In this document: in pieces, positions 1-64,000 of the stretch | Layout: each line of letters opens with the position of its first letter | Numbering within the stretch: position 1 is the first letter of the stretch | Assembly: GCA_009731375.1 (NCBI GenBank) | Contig: BJOX01000009.1 | Coordinates: 754,409-818,408 of the forward strand | Origin: Paulinella micropora | Lineage: Eukaryota > Cercozoa > Imbricatea > Euglyphida | Direction of reading: 5' to 3' | Length of the DNA stretch: 64,000 bases | Made by a program: the position numbers and the translations under genes | The notes under the pieces: model-generated | What the model was told of the DNA's origin: nothing | Database searches by the model: none | Seen by the model: the letters and a program-made list of their open reading frames with translations, nothing else

Positions 1-540
1 NCCCCCCCCCCCCCCCCCCCCACACACACACACAACCCCAAGCCCAAAAGGCTTGAAAATTTTGGAATAAGCGCGTGTGCCACGATTTGCTTTTTCCAGA
101 ATAACAGAGAGAAAGGGGATTTTTCTAAAAAACTAAGGCATATATGTGAATATACATATTTTATGTGTGAATATTTGTGTACGTATTTATGTATGAATGC
201 ATGTATGTATGCATGCATGCATGCATGTATGTATGCATGTATGTATGTATGTATGTATGTATCCACATACATAAAACATTCATTTACTCACACACAAAGA
301 ACACATTATGATATATATTAGACATGCATGATACTACATATACAATATTTTTCTCCCTAGGGTGGCGAATTTGGGCTTTGGAAAGGGGGTGGGGGGGAGG
401 GGGGGGGGTGTCATTTTAACACACATATAAATAGATACCTGTTTAGTATGTGTGGATGTACGTTGATTGGTTGTGGAGTGGTGTGTGCGCTGGCGTGTGT
501 GCGTGTCGTTGTGGAGTGGTGTGTGTTTGCTGGCGTGTGT
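1..540. repeat. microsatellite intron edge
   Basis: Holds a C run, (CA)n, a (ATGT)n block at 190-262, a G-rich run near 385-410 and GTGTGCG repeats. No exon seen before 548. Confidence 0.6.
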
Positions 541-547
541 GCGTGAC

Positions 548-49220
<48,673 letters not shown>

Positions 49221-49244
49221 CTGTAGGGATACACACACATACAT

Positions 49245-49275
<31 letters not shown>

Positions 49276-50033
49276 TATATATATAAATATATATATATAA
49301 TATAATATAATACATACATGTAAATATATATATACATATATACATATGTATGTTATATATATAATATATATATAATATATATATATATAATATGTGTGTA
49401 TATATATATGTGTGTGTGTGTGTGTATGTATGTCTGTATGTATGTATGTTTGTATGTATCAGGAACAATACTGCACAATATATAAATATAAATGTGAAAG
49501 TATCCCCCCCCCCCCCCCCCCCCCCGCCCCCCCCCCCCGCCCCGGGGGGGNNNNNNNNNNNNNNNNNNNNNNNNNNNNNNNNNNNNNNNNNNNNNNNNNN
49601 NNNNNNNNNNNNNNNNNNNNNNNNNNNNNNNNNNNNNNNNNNNNNNNNNNNNNNNNNNNNNNNNNNNNNNNNNNNNNNNNNNNNNNNNNNNNNNNNNNNN
49701 NNNNNNNNNNNNNNNNNNNNNNNNNNNNNNNNNNNNNNNNNNNNNNNNNNNNNNNNNNNNNNNNNNNNNNNNNNNNNNNNNNNNNNNNNNNNNNNNNNNN
49801 NNNNNNNNNNNNNNNNNNNNNNNNNNNNNNNNNNNNNNNNNNNNNNNNNNNNNNNNNNNNNNNNNNNNNNNNNNNNNNNNNNNNNNNNNNNNNNNNNNNN
49901 NNNNNNNNNNNNNNNNNNNNNNNNNNNNNNNNNNNNNNNNNNNNNNNNNNNNNNNNNNNNNNNNNNNNNNNNNNNNNNNNNNNNNNNNNNNNNNNNNNNN
50001 NNNNNNNNNNNNNNNNNNNNNNNNNNNNNNNNN
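49221..50033. repeat. CA/AT microsatellites, C run and a 483-base gap
   Basis: (CA)n, (TA)n, (TG)n, a C run with G tail at 49505-49550, then N. Any upstream exon or promoter of the large gene could be hidden here. Confidence 0.85.
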
Positions 50034-50034
50034 A

Positions 50035-50092
<58 letters not shown>

Positions 50093-50229
50093 AGGGAGGG
50101 AGAGATTCAGTGACCCAGACTTCAAAACGTCTTTCTAAAAAATGAAGAAGAAACGAGAGAGGTGGATTAAGAGAGTGAGAGAGAAAGAGAATAGATATCT
50201 TAGATAGAGACGTATATATACACTCACTC

Positions 50230-50560
50230 ACTCAGAATAATTTTTAGAACCCATGATGCTCTCTGTGTAGCACTTAAGAGCTGGGACAAGGAATCAAATT
50301 GCATTGGGTGCCAAAAATGTACACTGGTTGAAAGCCAAAATTTTACCGGGTTCAAATCGGAAATCTTACCTGATTTTACGGCGAAAACCATTGTCCTTGC
50401 CATTTGGAATGAAAAGGCCCGTCCTGGCGAGCGAGAAAGAAACAGTTGAAAAATAAAAAAATTAAAATTAACAAACAGACAGACAGGAACAACACACAAG
50501 AAACATACGGACTTCATATACAAACATTCGTGACTGCAAACATGCATACATGCATACATG
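50230..50560. other. unassigned AT-rich sequence
   Basis: No ORF over 110 codons and no recognised motif. Phrases such as GCCAAAATTTTACCGG recall the element fragments at 14.9 and 32 kb but are too short to assign. Confidence 0.3.
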
Positions 50561-50579
50561 TATGCGCAGCTGTTTTTGA

Positions 50580-51245
<666 letters not shown>

Positions 51246-51396
51246 GCGTACTGATGCAGCTAATGGCATATCCTCAACGGACATAAGCCTCCAATACCCT
51301 TGTTCGAGGTCCTCCACCCCCCCGTGTCAGTCTCTCGCCTGATGATCGGGGCCACCGATGGAGCTCCTGAGGGCAAGACTGCACTAAGCCGAGGTT
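51246..51396 (-). mobile_element. retroelement 3' end running into (ATT)n
   Basis: About 150 bp read on the minus strand from the gap edge to (ATT)n. A short open frame (MEDLEQGYWRLMSVEDMPLA) runs to the repeat. It may belong with the SINE-like sequence across the gap. Confidence 0.3.
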
Positions 51397-52207
51397 NNNN
51401 NNNNNNNNNNNNNNNNNNNNNNNNNNNNNNNNNNNNNNNNNNNNNNNNNNNNNNNNNNNNNNNNNNNNNNNNNNNNNNNNNNNNNNNNNNNNNNNNNNNN
51501 NNNNNNNNNNNNNNNNNNNNNNNNNNNNNNNNNNNNNNNNNNNNNNNNNNNNNNNNNNNNNNNNNNNNNNNNNNNNNNNNNNNNNNNNNNNNNNNNNNNN
51601 NNNNNNNNNNNNNNNNNNNNNNNNNNNNNNNNNNNNNNNNNNNNNNNNNNNNNNNNNNNNNNNNNNNNNNNNNNNNNNNNNNNNNNNNNNNNNNNNNNNN
51701 NNNNNNNNNNNNNNNNNNNNNNNNNNNNNNNNNNNNNNNNNNNNNNNNNNNNNNNNNNNNNNNNNNNNNNNNNNNNNNNNNNNNNNNNNNNNNNNNNNNN
51801 NNNNNNNNNNNNNNNNNNNNNNNNNNNNNNNNNNNNNNNNNNNNNNNNNNNNNNNNNNNNNNNNNNNNNNNNNNNNNNNNNNNNNNNNNNNNNNNNNNNN
51901 NNNNNNNNNNNNNNNNNNNNNNNNNNNNNNNNNNNNNNNNNNNNNNNNNNNNNNNNNNNNNNNNNNNNNNNNNNNNNNNNNNNNNNNNNNNNNNNNNNNN
52001 NNNNNNNNNNNNNNNNNNNNNNNNNNNNNNNNNNNNNNNNNNNNNNNNNNNNNNNNNNNNNNNNNNNNNNNNNNNNNNNNNNNNNNNNNNNNNNNNNNNN
52101 NNNNNNNNNNNNNNNNNNNNNNNNNNNNNNNNNNNNNNNNNNNNNNNNNNNNNNNNNNNNNNNNNNNNNNNNNNNNNNNNNNNNNNNNNNNNNNNNNNNN
52201 NNNNNNN

Positions 52208-52366
52208 CGATAGGCTCTACTGACACCCCCGCAAGGCAGCTCCAAGCCTTCCAGAAAGACCAATACTTTCAAAGAAAATATCCTTTGAAAATACTGGCAC
52301 CGACGGGAATCGAACTGGCGACAGGTCCCAGATGGTAGACCTTAACCACTGGGCTATCGCGGTGCC
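52208..52366 (-). mobile_element. tRNA-headed SINE-like element
   Basis: The minus strand from 52366 has the acceptor pair GGCACCG/CGGTGCC, an A-box-like TAGCCCAGTGG and a B-box-like AGTTCGATTCC over 72 nt (52295-52366), then an unrelated body with an 8-bp stem (TTTCAAAG/CTTTGAAA) running into the gap. The T stem is mispaired and the A box sits 3 nt late, so this is a tRNA-derived pol III promoter rather than a working tRNA. Preceded by (ATT)n. Confidence 0.6.
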
Positions 52367-52368
52367 AC

Positions 52369-52431
<63 letters not shown>

Positions 52432-52449
52432 TAATAATAATAATAATAA

Positions 52450-52503
52450 TAATAATAGAACTTAAACAAAGTATTTAAATGCAAGAATGTTGTTGTTGTT
52501 GTT

Positions 52504-52555
<52 letters not shown>

Positions 52556-52682
52556 TTGTTGTTGTTGTTGTTCAATTTAATAATAATAATAATATAATAA
52601 AACTTAAACAAAGTATTAAAATGCAAGATGGTGTGTGGCTAGTTGTTGTTGTTGTTGTTGTTGTTGTTGTTCAATTCAATAA

Positions 52683-52753
<71 letters not shown>

Positions 52754-52770
52754 GAATTTAATAATGTTGT
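52450..52770. repeat. compound TTG array with recurring spacers
   Basis: Two more copies of the ACTTAAACAAAGTATT spacer (52450-52492 and 52584-52642) between (TTG)n blocks. Confidence 0.85.
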
Positions 52771-52776
52771 TGTTGT

Positions 52777-53542
52777 TGTAAATTTAATTACAGTAATTAA
52801 ACCAGTGGCATGATGGTGCATGGATAAAACCACGTAAAGACAAGTAGATGTCTAATCATCCCCGGCCGACTCGGGACGCCAGCATGTCTCACTGTACTAT
52901 AGGACTCTAGAGCTCAAAGACAAGAAAAAAGAAAGAGGGGAAGGAGCAGAAGAGCATGCAATAGTAAAACAACAACATAAGAGGGAGAAGAGGAAAAGCG
53001 GTGAGGAGCGCAGACAAGCCGCGAGAGAGGAGCAAGTCCACTGAAAAGGGAGAGAAGGAAGAGAGAAGATGAAGGGGGAGGAGAAACTCGCCATGGCCAC
53101 TGGGAAAACAGTCTGAGCAACAAGTTAGAGGCTCGCGTGTGAAACGAACAAGTCGAATGGTCTCCTGCGGGCTTCCTCACCCCGCAACTGGACGTCTTCT
53201 ATGGCCCAGCTAGTGTGCTGGGAGTGATCCTTCTATCGCAGCCTTCCCTTCTCTTGGGTCAGCGGAGAGGGCAGCTCAATCCCTCTCCTTTTCCTGTTTC
53301 CCTTGGCCCTGGTGTCGCAGCCCTAGGTTCAGAAGGTGGGCCCATGATCCACTTGCAGGCTATCTTGGTGGCCATGGGGCTCTTGCCACCTGCTTGAATG
53401 CTAGGATGTAACTCCTTGCCATTTCTGACCTTGAAGGTTTCTAGACAGCTCTCTCTTTCGGCCTCCAGCGCTTGTGACTAGTTGCTGGCGCTTGCCTGAA
53501 GGGGCGAGAGGCTGTGACAGTGGAGTCACATGCAGCAGTTGC

Positions 53543-53579
<37 letters not shown>

Positions 53580-53652
53580 GAATTTAATAATAGTCAAATT
53601 TAATTCAAGTAATTAAACCAATGGCATGATGGTGCATGTTGTTTGTTGTTGT

Positions 53653-53696
<44 letters not shown>

Positions 53697-53765
53697 GGTG
53701 TTGTTGTTGTTCAATTCAATTAAAGTAACTAAATCAATGGCATGATGGTGCGTGGCTAACGGCCT

Positions 53766-53835
<70 letters not shown>

Positions 53836-54196
53836 CGTTGTTGTTGAATTTAATTAATGCAACTAAATCAATGGAATGATGGTGCATGGCTAATGGCTTT
53901 CGAGTGCCACTTAAAGACAAGTAATAAACGTCTAATCATCCCCAGCCGACTCGGGACGCCAGAGCATGCTCATGTAATATAGGACTCTAGAGCTCAGAAA
54001 CAAAAAATAAAGAGAGGAAAAAAGAGCAGAAGAGCATTCACTATAGTAGAACAACAACAAAGGAGGGGGAGAAGAGGAAAGACAGCGAAGAGAGCAGACA
54101 AGCCGTGGGAGAAGAGCTAATCCCCGGAGAAGGGTGAAGAGGGAGAGAGAGGGAAGATGGAGGGGGAGGAGAGACTCGCCGTGGCCAATGAAAAAG

Positions 54197-54237
<41 letters not shown>

Positions 54238-54905
54238 CAATTTAATTAAAGTAACTAAATCAATGGCAAGATGGTGCGTGGCTAACGGCCTTCAACTGCC
54301 CTTAAAGACAAGTATTAAATGTCTAATCATCCCCAGCCGACTCGGGACGCCAGAGCTTGCTCACTGTACTATAGGACTCGAGAGCCCAGCAACAACAAAA
54401 AATATAGATAGAGGAAAAAAAAAGCAGAAGAGCATGCACTATGGTAGAACAACAACAATAGAGGGAGAAGAGAAAAGTCATCGAAGAGAGCAGACAAGCC
54501 ATAGGAAGAGACTAGTCCGCAGAGAAGGGAGAAAAGGAAGAGAGAGGGAGGATAGAGGGAGGAGAGGCTTGCCGTGGCCATTGAGTAAACAGTCTGAGCA
54601 ACAAGTTAGATGCTCACGTTTGAAACTAAAGGCATAGTATGGGGCTAGCAGACATCAGCAAATAGTCACAAGCGCTGGAGGCCGAACAAAAGAGCTGTCT
54701 AGAAAACCTTCAGAGCCAGAAGAGCATTCACTATAGTAGAACAACAACAAAGGAGGGAGAAGAGGAAAGACTGTGAAGAGAGCAGACAAGCCGTGGGAGA
54801 AGAGCTAATCCCCGGAGAAGGGTGAAGAGGAAGAGAGAGGGAAGATGGAGGGGGAGGAGAGACTCGCCGTGGCCAATGAAAAAGTTGTTGTTGTTGTTGT
54901 CGTCG

Positions 54906-54955
<50 letters not shown>

Positions 54956-55030
54956 CAATTTAATTAAAGTAACTAAATCAATGGAAGATGGTGCATGGCT
55001 AATGGCCTTTAACTGCCCTTCAAGACAAGT
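52777..55030. repeat. TTG-anchored interspersed repeat family, several copies
   Basis: A ~350-bp unit recurs at about 52777-53120, 53847-54196, 54237-54612 and, lacking its head, 54714-54886. Head-only pieces lie near 53590, 53712 and 54957. Shared landmarks: AACTAAATCAATGGCA, CCGACTCGGGACGCCAG, ATAGGACTCTAGAGC, CAGAAGAGCATGCACTATAG. Each copy ends at (TTG)n. 53424-53490 and 54652-54716 are inverted copies of another piece (AGCGCTTGTGACTA). No coding content. Confidence 0.75.
53160..53520. other. unique GC-rich block within the repeat family
   Basis: A 60-codon plus-strand frame (53215-53397) shows no recognisable domain. The right part is duplicated in inverted form at 54652-54716, so the block is probably part of the same mobile family. 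Confidence 0.3.
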
Positions 55031-55166
55031 ATTAAAGGTATTGAGTAAAAAGCGGGACGGTTGAAAAAACACGTGACTTAAAAAAAAAACTTGAAAAAAA
55101 AACGAAGAGCAATCATTCTTTCAGTATTGATATTATTATTACAATAATAAAAGTCGTTCAGTGGAG

Positions 55167-57385
<2,219 letters not shown>

Positions 57386-57809
57386 NNNNNNNNNNNNNNN
57401 NNNNNNNNNNNNNNNNNNNNNNNNNNNNNNNNNNNNNNNNNNNNNNNNNNNNNNNNNNNNNNNNNNNNNNNNNNNNNNNNNNNNNNNNNNNNNNNNNNNN
57501 NNNNNNNNNNNNNNNNNNNNNNNNNNNNNNNNNNNNNNNNNNNNNNNNNNNNNNNNNNNNNNNNNNNNNNNNNNNNNNNNNNNNNNNNNNNNNNNNNNNN
57601 NNNNNNNNNNNNNNNNNNNNNNNNNNNNNNNNNNNNNNNNNNNNNNNNNNNNNNNNNNNNNNNNNNNNNNNNNNNNNNNNNNNNNNNNNNNNNNNNNNNN
57701 NNNNNNNNNNNNNNNNNNNNNNNNNNNNNNNNNNNNNNNNNNNNNNNNNNNNNNNNNNNNNNNNNNNNNNNNNNNNNNNNNNNNNNNNNNNNNNNNNNNN
57801 NNNNNNNNN

Positions 57810-60648
<2,839 letters not shown>

Positions 60649-61217
60649 NNNNNNNNNNNNNNNNNNNNNNNNNNNNNNNNNNNNNNNNNNNNNNNNNNNN
60701 NNNNNNNNNNNNNNNNNNNNNNNNNNNNNNNNNNNNNNNNNNNNNNNNNNNNNNNNNNNNNNNNNNNNNNNNNNNNNNNNNNNNNNNNNNNNNNNNNNNN
60801 NNNNNNNNNNNNNNNNNNNNNNNNNNNNNNNNNNNNNNNNNNNNNNNNNNNNNNNNNNNNNNNNNNNNNNNNNNNNNNNNNNNNNNNNNNNNNNNNNNNN
60901 NNNNNNNNNNNNNNNNNNNNNNNNNNNNNNNNNNNNNNNNNNNNNNNNNNNNNNNNNNNNNNNNNNNNNNNNNNNNNNNNNNNNNNNNNNNNNNNNNNNN
61001 NNNNNNNNNNNNNNNNNNNNNNNNNNNNNNNNNNNNNNNNNNNNNNNNNNNNNNNNNNNNNNNNNNNNNNNNNNNNNNNNNNNNNNNNNNNNNNNNNNNN
61101 NNNNNNNNNNNNNNNNNNNNNNNNNNNNNNNNNNNNNNNNNNNNNNNNNNNNNNNNNNNNNNNNNNNNNNNNNNNNNNNNNNNNNNNNNNNNNNNNNNNN
61201 NNNNNNNNNNNNNNNNN

Positions 61218-64000
<2,783 letters not shown>

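Noticed and set aside
51274-52272. 332-codon minus-strand frame
   Set aside because: Over 800 bases are N; only a short retroelement-like end is real sequence.
52295-52366. functional tRNA gene
   Set aside because: The acceptor stem pairs, but the T stem has two mismatches and the A box is displaced; the fused body suggests a SINE.

Overview
This is a eukaryotic nuclear window. It holds intron-split coding exons with canonical GT..AG junctions, LTR, MITE-like and SINE-like elements, and an extreme load of simple repeats: tetranucleotide GATA/GGTA/CATA, dinucleotide GA/GT, and trinucleotide TTG/ATT/GAA. Exons are GC-rich and serine/proline/glutamine-rich; transposable-element tracts are AT-rich. 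The species cannot be named from the sequence. A protist, alga or invertebrate with a repeat-inflated genome fits. Assembly gaps (runs of N) lie at 2223-2232, 2869-2878, 9839-10126, 12572-12581, 20710-20976, 37666-37675, 48060-48156, 49551-50033, 51397-52207, 57386-57809, 60649-61217, 62307-62316 and 62946-62955.

The main content is one giant minus-strand gene. I rebuilt it exon by exon from about 49,220 down to 9,220, with three tentative further exons down to 548. More than 40 exons join in consistent reading phase with no in-frame stop, giving about 16.7 kb of coding sequence (about 5,590 residues), still open at the low-coordinate end. The two largest exons (27660-30202 and 22120-27490) carry a concanavalin A/LamG-like fold of the kind found in BEACH-domain scaffold proteins (WDFY3/Alfy, LRBA, neurobeachin, LYST). 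Helical armadillo-like segments lie on both sides, with long disordered Ser/Glu/Pro inserts. The PH-BEACH and WD40 parts are not visible and would lie beyond the low-coordinate edge.

Nearly all introns are blocks of microsatellite whose repeat units themselves supply splice sites, such as TATCTATCTAG at acceptors and GTATGTATG at donors. The most unusual signal is a set of exon-junction echoes. Short copies of an exon's first 20-45 nt, with its acceptor, recur in the intron just upstream. Copies of an exon's last 15-30 nt, with its donor, recur in the intron just downstream. Two are amplified into arrays: six acceptor copies at 45756-46276 and about eleven donor copies at 39313-39950.

Mobile DNA inside the gene includes a decayed Ty3/Gypsy element (about 4.2-8.36 kb) in the intron after exon 9220-9286, a TA-flanked MITE (31991-32168) with a partial second copy, a nested foldback element (36270-36835), a hairpin element (41032-41128) and a retroelement protein fragment (37313-37700).

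Beyond about 50 kb there is no convincing gene. That part holds compound TTG/ATT microsatellites with recurring spacers, a tRNA-headed SINE-like element, a TTG-anchored repeat family, and near-identical 2.2 kb and 1.05 kb blocks separated by gaps that may be real duplications or uncollapsed haplotypes.
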